In this document: in pieces, positions 52,400-61,784 of the stretch
Position numbering within the stretch: the stretch's first letter is position 1
How the letters are laid out: every line of letters starts with the position of its first letter
Assembly: GCF_019457945.1 (NCBI RefSeq)
Contig: NZ_JAHZSU010000002.1
Coordinates: 310,001 to 374,000, forward strand
Reading direction: 5' to 3'
DNA: 64,000 nt
Source: Ornithinimicrobium laminariae
GTDB lineage: Bacteria > Actinomycetota > Actinomycetes > Actinomycetales > Dermatophilaceae
Notes under the pieces: generated by a model
What the model was told of the DNA's origin: nothing
The model's database searches: none
Seen by the model: the letters and a program-made list of their open reading frames with translations, nothing else
Made by a program: the position numbers and the translations under genes

Positions 52400-54181
52400 T
52401 CACTCGTCATCTCCAAAGTTCGGGGCCAAATCGCGGGCGTACTGAATCGCGTCGTTGCTGGTGCCGGCCGGGACCATCGGCCACACCATGGCGTCTTGGT
52501 GAACACGGAAGTCCACCACCACGGGGCGATCATTGATCTCCATTGCGCGAGCGATCGTCGCGTCAACATCTTCTGGATTATCGCAGCGCAGTCCGACACA
52601 CCCGTATGCCTCGGCCAGCGTGACAAAGTCGGGCACCTGCATCGAGGGCAACTGCGAACTGCTGTAGCGCTCGGAGTAGAACAGTGTCTGCCACTGGCGC
52701 ACCATGCCCAGGGCCGCATTGTTGATAATCGCGACCTTGATCGGGATGCCTTCGACCGCGCAAGTAGCCAACTCTTGATTGGTCATCTGGAAACAGCCGT
52801 CACCATCAACAGCCCACACGACGTCATCGGGGCAGGCGACCTTGGCACCCATCGCGGCTGGCACCGCATACCCCATCGTGCCCAGACCGCCGGAGTTGAT
52901 CCACTTGTTGGGCTGCTCGTACTTGATGAATTGGCTGGCCCACATCTGGTGCTGGCCAACCCCGGAGGTATAGATCGCCTCAGAGCCGACGATCTCGCCC
53001 AACCGCTGGATCACATACTGCGGCGACAACGACCCGTCCTCGGGCTCATCGAAACCGAGCGGGTAACGCTCGCGCATGATGTTGCAGCGCTCAACGAAGT
53101 CCGAATAGTCGTACGTCTCGCCAGCAGCCTTGCGGGCGGCGAACTCATTAACCAACTGGCGAATGGTCTCTTTTGCATCGCCGACCAGGCCAACCGCAGT
53201 GACGCGGTTCTTGCCGATCTCGGCCGGATCGATGTCCGCGTGGATGACCTGAGCGTGCGGCGCGAACGAATCGCGAGCACCCGTGACCCGGTCATCAAAG
53301 CGAGCGCCAAGGCTGATGATGAGGTCGGAGCGCTGCAGAGCGGCAACCGCAGTCACCGTGCCGTGCATACCGGGCATCCCCATGTGCTGCGGGTGGCTGT
53401 CCGGGAAAGCGCCGCGAGCCATCAGGGTGGTGACAACTGGGATGCCGGTTATCTCGGCAAACTCCAACACCTCTTGGTGTGCGCCGGAGCGGACCGTGCC
53501 ACCGCCGACGTACAACACGGGGCGCTGCGCCTTCAGCATCAAGTCGACCGCATCGCTGACAGCTTCTGGTGCGGCAGTCGTGCGCGGGTGGTAACCAGGC
53601 AACGCCAATTGCAGCGGGGCATCGCCGGTCACCAGCGCGGTCAAGGCGTCCTTGCTGACGTCAACCAGGACCGGCCCGGGCCGACCGCTGGCAGCCAGGT
53701 GGAAGGCGCTGGCGATCGTCGCCTCAATCTGGTTAGGGTCGGTCACTAAGAAGGAGTGCTTCGTCACCGGCATGGTGATGGAGCGGATGTCGGCTTCCTG
53801 GAAAGCATCCGAGCCCATCGCGGCGCTGGGCACGTTGGCGGTGATTGCCACAATCGGGATGGAGTCCATGTTGGCGTCGGCCAACGGGGTGACCAGGTTG
53901 GTTGCTCCTGGACCAGATGTGGCCATACAGACACCGACCTTGCCGGTCGCGGCTGCATACCCTTGGGCGGCGTGGCCGGCCCCTTGTTCGTGGCGCACCA
54001 AGATGTGGCGCAAGCCAGGCGTTTCATAAAGCGCGTCGTATAGCGGAAGGATGCAGCCCCCGGGCAGACCAAAGATGTGCTCGACACCTACGCGCTTCAG
54101 CGTTTCAACGAGAGTCTCGGCGCCAGTGAGGGGCGCCGGTGAGGTTGGAGCGCTGGTGGCGGTTGAGGTAGCCGTGCTCAT
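52400..54181 (-). CDS. ilvB: Acetolactate synthase large subunit IlvB
   Basis: ThDP-dependent enzyme of 593 residues. The catalytic Glu65 is in [14 protein letters not shown], the FAD region in [10 protein letters not shown], and the ThDP/Mg motif in [16 protein letters not shown] to AIINNAALG. It condenses pyruvate to acetolactate, or with 2-ketobutyrate to acetohydroxybutyrate. The first 18 residues (Ser/Thr/Ala/Pro) are a variable tail. It is the first large gene of ilvBNCD and is preceded by an attenuator leader. Confidence 0.96.
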   Translation of the reverse strand: MSTATSTATSAPTSPAPLTGAETLVETLKRVGVEHIFGLPGGCILPLYDALYETPGLRHILVRHEQGAGHAAQGYAAATGKVGVCMATSGPGATNLVTPLADANMDSIPIVAITANVPSAAMGSDAFQEADIRSITMPVTKHSFLVTDPNQIEATIASAFHLAASGRPGPVLVDVSKDALTALVTGDAPLQLALPGYHPRTTAAPEAVSDAVDLMLKAQRPVLYVGGGTVRSGAHQEVLEFAEITGIPVVTTLMARGAFPDSHPQHMGMPGMHGTVTAVAALQRSDLIISLGARFDDRVTGARDSFAPHAQVIHADIDPAEIGKNRVTAVGLVGDAKETIRQLVNEFAARKAAGETYDYSDFVERCNIMRERYPLGFDEPEDGSLSPQYVIQRLGEIVGSEAIYTSGVGQHQMWASQFIKYEQPNKWINSGGLGTMGYAVPAAMGAKVACPDDVVWAVDGDGCFQMTNQELATCAVEGIPIKVAIINNAALGMVRQWQTLFYSERYSSSQLPSMQVPDFVTLAEAYGCVGLRCDNPEDVDATIARAMEINDRPVVVDFRVHQDAMVWPMVPAGTSNDAIQYARDLAPNFGDDE

Positions 54182-54231
54182 AGCGGTGGTGTCCTTGTCT
54201 CACGGTGCTGCGGGTCAAACAGGTGGGCATT

Positions 54232-54265
54232 AAAAAACCCCTCGGCCGGTGAGGCAAGCGAGGGG
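54232..54265 (-). terminator. Attenuator terminator in the ilvB leader
   Basis: On the minus strand, CCCCTCG (rc of 54259-54265) pairs with CGAGGGG (rc of 54238-54244), followed by TTTTTT (rc of 54232-54237). It sits about 50 nt before ilvB and downstream of the leader peptide. A stem of this form with a T-run is a Rho-independent terminator, which here would end transcripts before ilvB. Confidence 0.85.
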
Positions 54266-54268
54266 AGG

Positions 54269-54297
54269 ACGCGTCAGTGGAGATTCAGGCGACGCGC
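54269..54297 (-). promoter_or_regulatory. Upstream pause/anti-attenuator stem of the ilvB leader
   Basis: CGCGTC (near 54292-54297) can pair with GACGCG (near 54269-54274) across the end of the leader peptide gene. It precedes the terminator and could compete with it through the region between, as in classical attenuation; the exact alternative pairing was not computed. Confidence 0.45.
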
Positions 54298-54329
54298 CCT
54301 TTAGTAATAAGTACGAGATGAGACTGCAT
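54285..54329 (-). CDS. ilvB leader peptide (14 aa)
   Basis: Short reading frame MQSHLVLITKGRVA ending in TGA, located between the promoter and the terminator of the ilvB leader. Its core Leu-Val-Leu-Ile is rich in the operon's end products, which is the sign of attenuation by ribosome stalling; corynebacterial ilvB has a comparable leader. No Shine-Dalgarno sequence is present, and the predicted transcript start is at or next to the ATG, so it would be read from a leaderless mRNA. Confidence 0.75.
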   Translation of the reverse strand: MQSHLVLITKGRVA

Positions 54330-54336
54330 AGAAGTA

Positions 54337-54365
54337 AGAATGCGCCACGATTTCCCTCGCGTCAA
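54337..54365 (-). promoter_or_regulatory. Candidate ilvBNCD promoter
   Basis: TTGACG (rc of 54360-54365) and CATTCT (rc of 54337-54342) are 17 bp apart; the transcript would begin at about 54330, the leader-peptide ATG. The -35 matches the consensus well and the -10 only partly. Between this and the AraC gene end (54517) nothing else was seen. Confidence 0.5.
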
Positions 54366-54516
54366 GTTCGAGAGTGACCTATACCACGCGGCCTCAGCCC
54401 AGGCTGGCCTGTCGGCGCGACCGCAATACAGCCCTAGAGCGCCCAGTGATACTAAAAACACATCTATTCGGTACTTTCCTGTGCTCGAGGTGCCCATTGC
54501 CCGCCTGATGCCTCCA

Positions 54517-55494
54517 CTAGGAAGACTCTTCGACGCCTGGGGCACGGACATTCATACTCAGTGGTTGTGTCGCGGTCCGGTCGGCCAAATCGAGTTGGCG
54601 GTACCCCGAAGGCGTCACCCCCACCTCTGCACGGAACTGCCGGTTGAAGTTGGCCATGTTGTTGTACCCACTGTCGGATGCAACTGCCGAAATAGACCTA
54701 TCCGTCGTTGCCAGCAGACGACGAGCGTGCGCAACTCGCATCTTTTTGACCATGTCACTAAACGTTAGACCGGTGGCTTTCTTGAAGTACTTAGAGAAAG
54801 CCGGCTCTGACATGTAGGCCAATTGGGCGGCCTCTGCTAAGCGGATTTTGGACGTTAGGTTTTTGAAGATGTAGTCCAGGCCCGCATCGGCAGCGCTTGT
54901 TTCGTTCAGGCCAGAAGGCAGACCGATCCAAGCGCTGGCGACGACAGTGCGCTCATGCTCCTCAGCAGCCGCAAAAATCGACAACACGTCGAAGAACCTG
55001 GCCAGTTGTGTGGTGCCGGTGGTCTGCATGACAGCTTGAATGGCACCAAACGCCTGCGCTGCGGCTGATCCGCCAAGCACCAAACCCCTGGTTGACTGCC
55101 GCAATACAGAGTCAAGACCCGACAACTCCGGCATCAATTTCATGCTTGATCTGATCCACTCATCGGTGAACTGAATCACTGAGTCACGATTGACCGCGAC
55201 AACCCCGGGCTCAAGGTCGCTCACCCAATCGTGAGGCAGGTTGGGGCCCATCAGACTGACGTGGCCTGGCGCAAAAGTACCAATATGGTCACCCGCGATG
55301 AAGGTTCCGCGGGTCTTGGTGATCAGATGCACCTCGTACTCCGGGTGCGCCCCCCAGCCGCAGATCTCGCTGGGGAAATCGTGAGTTAGCGCGCGAAAAG
55401 AATGCTCTGGGTGCGACGGGATGATCTCGACCCGGGGCGCCTGCCCCAAAGGGCTCAGTAGCGGGCTACGGCCGTTTTGTGGTGCGTCTGGCAT
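54517..55494 (-). CDS. AraC family transcriptional regulator
   Basis: Regulator of 325 residues. The N-terminal 180 are a cupin-like ligand domain (YEVHLITKTRGTFIAGDHIG, FAPGHVSLMGPNLPHDW, a typical AraC sugar-binding pattern). The C-terminal AraC DNA-binding domain is residues about 205-305 with two helix-turn-helix motifs; the second includes ISAVASDSGYNNMANFNRQF and the closing FRAEVGVTPSGYR. ATG 55494 has AAGGAG 5 nt upstream. It is divergent from the polyol-type ABC importer, so it probably activates that operon in response to the sugar alcohol. Confidence 0.92.
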   Translation of the reverse strand: MPDAPQNGRSPLLSPLGQAPRVEIIPSHPEHSFRALTHDFPSEICGWGAHPEYEVHLITKTRGTFIAGDHIGTFAPGHVSLMGPNLPHDWVSDLEPGVVAVNRDSVIQFTDEWIRSSMKLMPELSGLDSVLRQSTRGLVLGGSAAAQAFGAIQAVMQTTGTTQLARFFDVLSIFAAAEEHERTVVASAWIGLPSGLNETSAADAGLDYIFKNLTSKIRLAEAAQLAYMSEPAFSKYFKKATGLTFSDMVKKMRVAHARRLLATTDRSISAVASDSGYNNMANFNRQFRAEVGVTPSGYRQLDLADRTATQPLSMNVRAPGVEESS

Positions 55495-55719
55495 GCGACT
55501 CCTTTCGCGAACCACTACATCGTGGCCAATGGCGACTTTGAAAGATAGTACCGATTCACAGTGGCAACGGTCATTGCGTCGGCCCCTACTTGACAGAAAA
55601 ATTGCTAGTGACGCCCCGCTCACCACCTTTGTCGCTCAGCGCCAGATGTAAACCCCCATCGGGTTGGTGAGATCTCGGAGTCGCACCATCGTTTTGAACC
55701 AACAAAGGAGTTGTACTCG
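55495..55719. promoter_or_regulatory. Divergent control region between the AraC regulator and the importer operon
   Basis: No gene is present in these 225 bp. A TTGACA at 55590-55595 (plus strand) is the only good -35 seen, but no fitting -10 was found, consistent with an activator-dependent promoter. The importer start has AAAGGAG 9 nt upstream. Confidence 0.45.
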
Positions 55720-57066
55720 ATGAGTAAGACACGCGCCATCACACTCGGTGCCGGAACATTAACTGCAGCCCTCGTGCTCGCTGGGTGCTCCGGCGGCAGC
55801 GACTCGGGCTCGGGCGATGGCGAAGACGTCACCCTAACCCTCGCCACCGTGAACAACGGTCAGATGAAGGACATGGAGCAACTGAAGTCTCAGTATGAGA
55901 CTGAAAACCCCGGCGTCACCGTCAACTTCCAGGTCATGGAAGAGGCCGACCTCCGAGCAGCCGTGACCGCCGATGTGGCCAGCCAGGCGGGTCAGTACGA
56001 CATCGTGACCATTGGTGCCTACGAAGCTCCACAGTGGGGCTCGAACGGCTGGCTTGTTGACCTTAGCGAACCGCTGGGCAGCGATGCCGACTACGACCTC
56101 GACGACATCCTGCCCCCCGTGCGTCAAGCGCTCACCGTGGATGACAAGTTGTACGCCGTCCCGTTCTACGGCGAGTCCTCGATCCTGATGTACAACAAGG
56201 AAGTCCTGGACGCTGAGGGCATCACTTTGTCCGAGAACCCCACGTGGGAAGAGGTTTCCGAAGCAGCTGCTGCAGTCAACACTGACGACATGGCCGGCAT
56301 CTGCATGCGCGGCAAGCCCGGATGGGGCGACCTCTTCGCTCCGCTGACCACCGTGATCCAGACTCACGGTGGCAACTGGTACGACGAAGAATGGAATGCG
56401 ACGGTCGACACCCCAGAGTGGAAGGAAGCCGTCACCTTCTACAAGACGATGTTGGATGAGTCCGGTCAGCCGGACCCGGTCTCCTACAGCTTCAACGAAT
56501 GCCTAACCGCAGTGAAGGAAGACAAGGCTGCTATGTGGGCCGACGCTTCCGTGGCAGCCTCGCTGCTAGAAGCAGAAGACTCTCCAGTCGCCGGCAAGAT
56601 GGGCTACGCCCACATGCCTGTTGATGAAACGGATGAGTCCGGTTGGTTGTGGAGCTGGAACCTCGCTATCCCAGAGACCACACAAAACCAGGACGCCGCT
56701 CTGGACTTCGTGAAGTGGGCCACCAGCAAGGAATACCAGCAGTTGGTCGGTGAAGAACTCGGCTGGAGCCTGGTGCCTCCGGGTGCCCGCACCTCAACCT
56801 ACTCAATCCCCGAGTATGAAGAGGCCGCGGCTGCCTACGCCCCCATCACTCTCGATGTGATTTCCGCGGTTGACCCGGTGCAGCCTGGCGTTAACCCCCA
56901 GCCGTGGATCGGTATCCAGTACGTGTCCATCCCTGAATTCCAGGACGTGGGCAACCAGTGCGCGCAGATGATCGCGGACTACATCGCCGACCGGTCCACG
57001 GTCGACGAGGCGCTGCAGAGCTGCCAAGCCGTAGCCCAAAAAGCTGGCGACGCCCAAAAGGGCTGA
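55720..57066 (+). CDS. Sugar/polyol ABC substrate-binding lipoprotein
   Basis: Lipoprotein of 448 residues in the family 1 solute-binding group. Lipobox LVLAGC with the Cys near residue 22, then Ser/Gly-rich linker and LTLATVNNGQMKDMEQLKSQ, typical of mannitol/sorbitol-binding (SmoE/MtlE-like) proteins. The ligand groove includes VPFYGESSILMYNKEVLD (near 145-162) and the TMWAD region, with a conserved closing segment of WIGIQYVSIPEFQDVG. The substrate is likely a sugar alcohol, inferred from the permease similarity and the AraC regulator. ATG 55720 was chosen from its ribosome binding site. Confidence 0.88.
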   Translation: MSKTRAITLGAGTLTAALVLAGCSGGSDSGSGDGEDVTLTLATVNNGQMKDMEQLKSQYETENPGVTVNFQVMEEADLRAAVTADVASQAGQYDIVTIGAYEAPQWGSNGWLVDLSEPLGSDADYDLDDILPPVRQALTVDDKLYAVPFYGESSILMYNKEVLDAEGITLSENPTWEEVSEAAAAVNTDDMAGICMRGKPGWGDLFAPLTTVIQTHGGNWYDEEWNATVDTPEWKEAVTFYKTMLDESGQPDPVSYSFNECLTAVKEDKAAMWADASVAASLLEAEDSPVAGKMGYAHMPVDETDESGWLWSWNLAIPETTQNQDAALDFVKWATSKEYQQLVGEELGWSLVPPGARTSTYSIPEYEEAAAAYAPITLDVISAVDPVQPGVNPQPWIGIQYVSIPEFQDVGNQCAQMIADYIADRSTVDEALQSCQAVAQKAGDAQKG

Positions 57067-57165
57067 TTCAGCAGTGCTATCCGGTCGGGGGCGCGAGGGT
57101 ATGCGCCCCCGACCGCTCGCAGCAACACCTGCGCAACCGCCCACACCAGACTTCAGGGGAAAGAT

Positions 57166-58095
57166 ATGAGCACGACTAGCGCCGTCAAAGCGCCCTCACC
57201 ACAGCAGGATCAAGAGCAGGTCAAGAAGAAAATCGCCCGCACCAATCGCCGTCTGGTCCAGCCGGCCGTCTTTTACTTAATCATCTTTACCCAAGTTCCA
57301 TTCCTGGTCACGATCGTATTTTCTACCCTGAACTGGAACCTGCTCTATCCAAATGACCGTGGATTCGTCGGTTTTGAAAACTATGTCAATGCGGTTAAGG
57401 GTGGAGAGTTAATCCCCTCGATCACCGCCACGGTGCTGATTACTGCGCTCTCTGTTGTCCTCTCAGTGCTCTTCGGGCTGCTTTTCGCGATGCTGCTCAA
57501 CCGCAATTTGCCAGGCCGCGCCATCGCCCGAACGCTGATGATCACCCCCTTCCTCCTGATGCCAGCCGCTGCGGCGTTGATCTGGAAGTACTCCATGTTT
57601 GACAGCAACATCGGCATGGTGAATTGGCTGCTCGACTTGTTCAATTTGCCTGACGTCTCCTGGAGCACGGACTATCCGCTGATCACCGTCGTCACGGTGC
57701 TCACGTGGCAATTCACCCCCTTCATGATGCTGATTCTGCTCGCCGGACTGCAGGGGCAAGACGAGGCCACTCTTGAGGCCGCGCAAGTTGACGGCGCGGG
57801 CCCTTTCCGCGTTTTCACCGAAATCACGCTCCCCCACCTGCGGATGTACGTCGAAATCGGTGTGTTGCTCGGCGCCGTCATCATCCTGCAAGTTTTTGAC
57901 CCCATCGCCATCATGACTAAGGGCACCGGCGGCACCAAGACGCTGGCTTACCTTCTTTATGAACGGGCCTTTATCGGCCTCGATATCGGAGAAGCGGCTG
58001 CCTATGGCGTCATTACCGTTGTCTTGACGATCATCGTGGCCACTATTGCGCTCAAGACCCTCTTCAAGGTCTTCATGACAGGAGCAAGCCGATGA
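57166..58095 (+). CDS. Sugar/polyol ABC permease, first (MalF/SmoF type)
   Basis: Permease of 309 residues with six helices. A 30-residue charged N-terminal tail precedes PAVFYLIIFTQVPFLVTIVF. The EAA loop is ATLEAAQVDGAGPFRVFTEI, which contacts the ATPase. The segment PFLLMPAAAALIWKYSMFDSN is typical of mannitol/sorbitol permeases. It starts 99 bp after the binding protein gene with GGGGAAAG just upstream, and overlaps the second permease by 4 nt. Confidence 0.92.
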   Translation: MSTTSAVKAPSPQQDQEQVKKKIARTNRRLVQPAVFYLIIFTQVPFLVTIVFSTLNWNLLYPNDRGFVGFENYVNAVKGGELIPSITATVLITALSVVLSVLFGLLFAMLLNRNLPGRAIARTLMITPFLLMPAAAALIWKYSMFDSNIGMVNWLLDLFNLPDVSWSTDYPLITVVTVLTWQFTPFMMLILLAGLQGQDEATLEAAQVDGAGPFRVFTEITLPHLRMYVEIGVLLGAVIILQVFDPIAIMTKGTGGTKTLAYLLYERAFIGLDIGEAAAYGVITVVLTIIVATIALKTLFKVFMTGASR

Positions 58096-58907
58096 AAACC
58101 ACTGGCAAGGACATCGCCCTCAACATCTTCACGTGGTTTCTCGTCCTCGTGTTCTTCTTCCCCGTCTTTTGGATGGTCATCAACGGCTTCAAGCCCGAGG
58201 CAGTTGCTTCCTCAGTCAACCCATCCGTCATCTTCACCCCCGTGCTGGATGGCTACCAGACAGCAATGGAACGAGGGATCGGAGGCTACATGCTCAATTC
58301 CCTCATCGCCGCGTCGTTGTCGACCTTTATTGCGGTCGCTTTGGCCATCCCCGGCGCCTACGCGCTGAGCCTTCGTCGGGTCAAGAAGGTTGAAGGGACG
58401 TTGACATTCTTTATCTCAACGCGCTTCATGCCGCTGGCCGCCGTTATTCTGCCGATCTACATCATCTTGAAGAACGTCGGACTGCTGGACAATGTGTGGG
58501 TTCTAGGGTTGCTCTACGGAGCTATCAACCTGCCGATCACGGTCTGGATGATGCGTTCATTCTTTGACGAGGTTCCGTTCGAGATCGTTGAAGCCGCCCG
58601 CGTGGACGGCGCCGGTCTTTACCGTGAGATCGTGCGCATCGTGCTTCCGCTGGTCCTACCGGGTATTGCGGCTGCCGCTTTGATCTCCTTCATCTTCGCG
58701 TGGAATGAGTACTTCTTCGCGACCATTCTGACCAGTGCTGATGCTCGGACAGCACCACCGTTCCTGGGCAGCTTTGTTGATGGTCGTGGCCAGTTCCTTT
58801 CCACCCTGTCCGCCGCCGCGACTATGGCCGCACTGCCCGTGGTCATCGCTGGCTGGGTGGCACAGAAACAACTAGTCCGAGGGCTTTCCATGGGAGCCGT
58901 CAAGTAG
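58092..58907 (+). CDS. Sugar/polyol ABC permease, second (MalG/SmoG type)
   Basis: Permease of 271 residues with six helices, coupled to the first by an ATGA overlap. The regions FFISTRFMPLAAVILPIYII (about 112-131) and EIVEAARVDGAGLYREIVRI (EAA loop) match SmoG/MtlG of polyol importers. No ATP-binding gene follows: the next gene is a DJ-1 protein in the other orientation after a terminator. The system would need a shared ATPase encoded elsewhere (MsmK/UgpC type). Confidence 0.92.
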   Translation: MKTTGKDIALNIFTWFLVLVFFFPVFWMVINGFKPEAVASSVNPSVIFTPVLDGYQTAMERGIGGYMLNSLIAASLSTFIAVALAIPGAYALSLRRVKKVEGTLTFFISTRFMPLAAVILPIYIILKNVGLLDNVWVLGLLYGAINLPITVWMMRSFFDEVPFEIVEAARVDGAGLYREIVRIVLPLVLPGIAAAALISFIFAWNEYFFATILTSADARTAPPFLGSFVDGRGQFLSTLSAAATMAALPVVIAGWVAQKQLVRGLSMGAVK

Positions 58908-58925
58908 ACAACTGTTCACCCACAT

Positions 58926-58966
58926 CAATGGTGGCGCAGACGACATCGTCGTTTGCGCCACCATTG
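58926..58966 (+). terminator. Terminator after the polyol importer operon
   Basis: A 19-bp stem (58926-58944 with 58948-58966, one G-T pair) closes an ATC loop and is followed by TTGTCC. It lies between convergent genes and probably serves both. Confidence 0.88.
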
Positions 58967-58986
58967 TTGTCCGCTCAGCGACCTGC

Positions 58987-59682
58987 TTAGCGCAGGGCTG
59001 CCAACATCTCTCGGGCCAGCGGTCCCGAGGACGCCGGGTTCTGCCCGGTGTACAGGTTGCGGTCGGTCACCACGTACGGGGCCCAGGCCTCGCCCGACTG
59101 GAAGTCGGCGCCGAGCGCCTCTAGTCGGTCCTGGAGTAGCCAGGGGGCGTTGTCAGCCAGGCCAGCCTGCGACTCTTCGGTGTTGGTAAAGCCAGTCAGG
59201 CGGTAGCCGGCGAAAGGGGACCCGTTCTTTGAGTCCTCGGTGGCCAGCAGCGCGGCGGGCGCGTGACAGACAATGCCCAACGGCTTCTGTGAGGCCAGCG
59301 TGCTGGTGAGCACGTGCGCGGACGCCGCGTTGGAGCTGAGGTCCTCCATGGGCCCGTGACCACCGGGGTAGAAAACCGCGTCGTAGGCGTCGGGGTCCAC
59401 GTCTTCAAGCCGAAGTGGCTGAGTGAGTTGAGCGATCCGTCCGATTTCGGCCTCAAGCTCGTCGGCGCGTTCCTGCCCTCCGTTCACCTCGGCGGCGAGG
59501 CTGCCTGCGTCAACTACCGGCTGCACCCCGCCTGGGGTCGCGATGCTGACCTCGTGTCCGTCGCCGGTGAAGGTACGGAACGGCACTACTAACTCTTCGG
59601 CCCAGTAGCCGGTGGGATGCTGCGAGCCGTCCTTGAGCGTCCAGTGGTCTGATCCAGTCACCACGAAAAGGATGTTGCTCAC
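58987..59682 (-). CDS. DJ-1/PfpI type 1 glutamine amidotransferase-like protein (Hsp31-type)
   Basis: Protein of 231 residues. The nucleophile elbow is GIVCHAPAAL with the reactive Cys near residue 134; the preceding YPGGHGPMEDLS (near 107-118) holds the oxyanion and Glu-type residues and is shared with YhbO/HchA-like glyoxalases and chaperones. Likely acts on methylglyoxal or glycated proteins. The GTG at 59682 was chosen since AAGGAGA lies 4-5 nt upstream and the protein then begins with SNILFVVTGSDHW; a longer frame to 59883 has no family similarity. It ends 21 bp from the importer terminator. Confidence 0.88.
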   Translation of the reverse strand: MSNILFVVTGSDHWTLKDGSQHPTGYWAEELVVPFRTFTGDGHEVSIATPGGVQPVVDAGSLAAEVNGGQERADELEAEIGRIAQLTQPLRLEDVDPDAYDAVFYPGGHGPMEDLSSNAASAHVLTSTLASQKPLGIVCHAPAALLATEDSKNGSPFAGYRLTGFTNTEESQAGLADNAPWLLQDRLEALGADFQSGEAWAPYVVTDRNLYTGQNPASSGPLAREMLAALR

Positions 59683-59881
59683 GTTTTCTCCTTCATTGAC
59701 GTATGCCAGCGATTGCCAAGCATCCGTAGAACGCGCGGCTGGCGCATGCAATTCCGCGCCAGACGATCCTGCTGTCCTGGCACCGGCCCTGGCTCCGAAG
59801 CCGACCCAATCTGATGTAGCCAAGGTGGTCAACTGGTGAGCCCGCCTAGGCACATTTGACCGCACACGGCATACTGGCCGC

Positions 59882-61282
59882 ATGGCCGATCACTATGACG
59901 TTGTTGTCCTTGGCGCTGGCCCCGGTGGGTATGTCGCGGCAATCCGCGCAGCCCAACTGGGGAAGAGTGTTGCCGTGGTGGAAAAAAAGTATTGGGGTGG
60001 TGTCTGCCTCAACGTTGGCTGTATCCCCTCCAAGGCGCTTCTGAAGAACGCCGAGTTGGCTCACACGCTGACCCACGACAAGAAGAAGTTCGGCATTGAG
60101 GGCGACGCGACCATGTCGTACGGCCCCACACATGCCCGTAGCCGGCAGGTCTCCGCTGGCATCGTCAAGGGTGTTCACTTCTTGATGAAGAAGAACAAGA
60201 TCACCGAGATCGATGGCTGGGGCACCCTCCAGGACGCCAAGTCGATGAGTGTTGAGCTCAATGACGGTGGCACTCAGGATGTCACCTGCGACAATTTGAT
60301 TATCGCTACCGGCGCCACGACGCGCCTCATCCCGGGCACCGAGTTGTCCGACCGCGTTGTCACCTACGAAGAGCAGATCCTCACCGACGAACTGCCCGAG
60401 AGCATCATCATTGCCGGCTCAGGCGCCATCGGCGTGGAGTTTGCGTATGTCATGAAGAACTTTGGCGTTGACGTCACCATCGTCGAGTTCCTCGACCGCA
60501 TCGTGCCGCTCGAAGACCCTGAGGTCTCCAAGGAGCTGCACAAGCAGTACAAAAAGCTCGGCGTGAAGTTGATGACCTCGACCAAGGTCGAGTCGATTGA
60601 CGACTCCGGCGACAAGGTGAAGGTCACGGTCTCCCCCGCTGATGGCGGCGACTCCAAGGTCTTGGAGACCGACAAGGTCTTGCAGGCCATTGGCTTCAAG
60701 CCGCGCACCGAGGGCTTTGGCCTTGAGGCTGCAGGCGTGGAGTTGACCGACCGCGGCGCCATTGAGATCGACGGCCGTGGCCGCACCAACGTTGACGGCG
60801 TTTATGCCATCGGTGATGTGACCGCCAAGTTGATGTTGGCTCACACCGCTGAAGCTCAGGGCATCGTCGCAGCCGAGACCATTGCCGACGCCGAGACGAT
60901 GGAGATCGAATACGACTTCATCCCGCGTGCGACCTACTGCCACCCGCAGATTGCCTCGATGGGCTACACCGAGGAGCAGGCTAAGGAGCGCGGCCATGAG
61001 GTCAAGGTCGCCAAGTTCCCGTTCGCAGCGAACGGCAAGGCTGCAGGTTTGGGCGACACCGTCGGTTTCGTCAAGGTTATTGCGGACGCGGAGCACAACG
61101 AGATCATCGGTGCGCACATGATTGGCCCCGACGTCACCGAGTTGCTGCCGGTGTTGAACCTGGCGCAGCGTTGGGACCTGACGGCCGATGAGGTCTCGCG
61201 CAGCATCTTTGCTCACCCGACCTTGGGCGAGTCCGTGAAGGAAGCAGTGCACGGCATCGCCGGGCACATGATCAACTTCTGA
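59882..61282 (+). CDS. lpdA: Dihydrolipoyl dehydrogenase
   Basis: Flavoprotein of 466 residues, E3 of 2-oxo acid dehydrogenase complexes. FAD motif [17 protein letters not shown] (11-27), redox pair Cys42/Cys47 in [16 protein letters not shown] site [17 protein letters not shown], second FAD contact YAIGDVT, and the active-site His445-Glu450 in HPTLGE. It reoxidises dihydrolipoamide with NAD in the cytosol. No E1/E2 genes are beside it, so it probably serves several complexes from a separate locus. A strong terminator follows. Confidence 0.96.
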   Translation: MADHYDVVVLGAGPGGYVAAIRAAQLGKSVAVVEKKYWGGVCLNVGCIPSKALLKNAELAHTLTHDKKKFGIEGDATMSYGPTHARSRQVSAGIVKGVHFLMKKNKITEIDGWGTLQDAKSMSVELNDGGTQDVTCDNLIIATGATTRLIPGTELSDRVVTYEEQILTDELPESIIIAGSGAIGVEFAYVMKNFGVDVTIVEFLDRIVPLEDPEVSKELHKQYKKLGVKLMTSTKVESIDDSGDKVKVTVSPADGGDSKVLETDKVLQAIGFKPRTEGFGLEAAGVELTDRGAIEIDGRGRTNVDGVYAIGDVTAKLMLAHTAEAQGIVAAETIADAETMEIEYDFIPRATYCHPQIASMGYTEEQAKERGHEVKVAKFPFAANGKAAGLGDTVGFVKVIADAEHNEIIGAHMIGPDVTELLPVLNLAQRWDLTADEVSRSIFAHPTLGESVKEAVHGIAGHMINF

Positions 61283-61296
61283 TCCACGCTTTACTC

Positions 61297-61339
61297 AAGG
61301 ATGGCCGCCCCGGTTTGCCGGGGTGGCCATCCTTTTTTT
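61297..61339 (+). terminator. Rho-independent terminator after lpdA
   Basis: A 17-bp stem (61297-61313 with 61318-61334) closes a TTTG loop and runs into seven T (61333-61339). This is the most canonical terminator of the window. Confidence 0.95.
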
Positions 61340-61363
61340 GCGCAGCAGGTGTTCACTGGAGAC

Positions 61364-61756
61364 ATGCCAAAACTCTTAGGGATCGACCACCTAGCGATCA
61401 CCGTGTCGGACCTCGACGCCAGCATCGTCTTCTATTCACAACTCTGGGACACCGAGCCGGTGGGCTGGCTCTCTGGTGAGGGCCTCAAGCGCCGCATGTT
61501 TCAACTCCCCAGCGGCACGATGATCGGCCTGACCGTGCACGACGCAGGCACCTCGGGTGAGTTCAACGCCTACAGCCCCGGTATGGATCACCTCGGGTTC
61601 GGGGTGGCGTCCCTATCGGATTTACACGAGTGGGTCGCCCACCTCGACTCAGTCGGGATCGCGCACAGCGGTGTCATCGAAGCCGACTACGGTCACGCCC
61701 TGAGCGTGAAGGACCCCGACGGCACCGCTTTGGAGTTTTTCGTCCCTGGCAGCTGA
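61364..61756 (+). CDS. VOC (glyoxalase/bleomycin resistance) family protein
   Basis: Protein of 130 residues with two beta-alpha-beta-beta-beta modules: GIDHLAITVSDLDASIVFYS (6-25) and MDHLGFGVASLSDLHEWVAH (near 69-88). His8 of the first and Glu near DPDGTALEFFVPGS (last turn) are typical metal ligands. Single-domain VOC proteins act as dioxygenases, epimerases or drug-binding proteins; the substrate is unknown. ATG 61364 follows GGAG closely. The 5' end lies past the lpdA terminator, so it has its own promoter. Confidence 0.86.
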   Translation: MPKLLGIDHLAITVSDLDASIVFYSQLWDTEPVGWLSGEGLKRRMFQLPSGTMIGLTVHDAGTSGEFNAYSPGMDHLGFGVASLSDLHEWVAHLDSVGIAHSGVIEADYGHALSVKDPDGTALEFFVPGS

Positions 61757-61784
61757 GCTAGGCCGGTGTTGCAACCCGCCTAGC
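61757..61784. terminator. Small shared hairpin between VOC and CstA genes
   Basis: Arms GCTAGGC (61757-61763) and GCCTAGC (61778-61784) with a few extra pairs inside. It overlaps the CstA stop. No T-run is present, so function as terminator is uncertain. Confidence 0.4.

Noticed and set aside
52318..52719. N-terminal extension of ilvN into ilvB
   Set aside because: The frame stays open far upstream, but the extra sequence is an off-frame reading of ilvB; the family start is ATG 52317.
52340..53749. Long open frame of 469 codons antisense to ilvB
   Set aside because: Same reason: ilvB is intact and conserved, and the antisense product looks like random reading of high-GC codons.
59683..59883. 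N-terminal extension of the DJ-1/PfpI protein
   Set aside because: The extra 67 residues have no family similarity, and GTG 59682 has a strong ribosome binding site.
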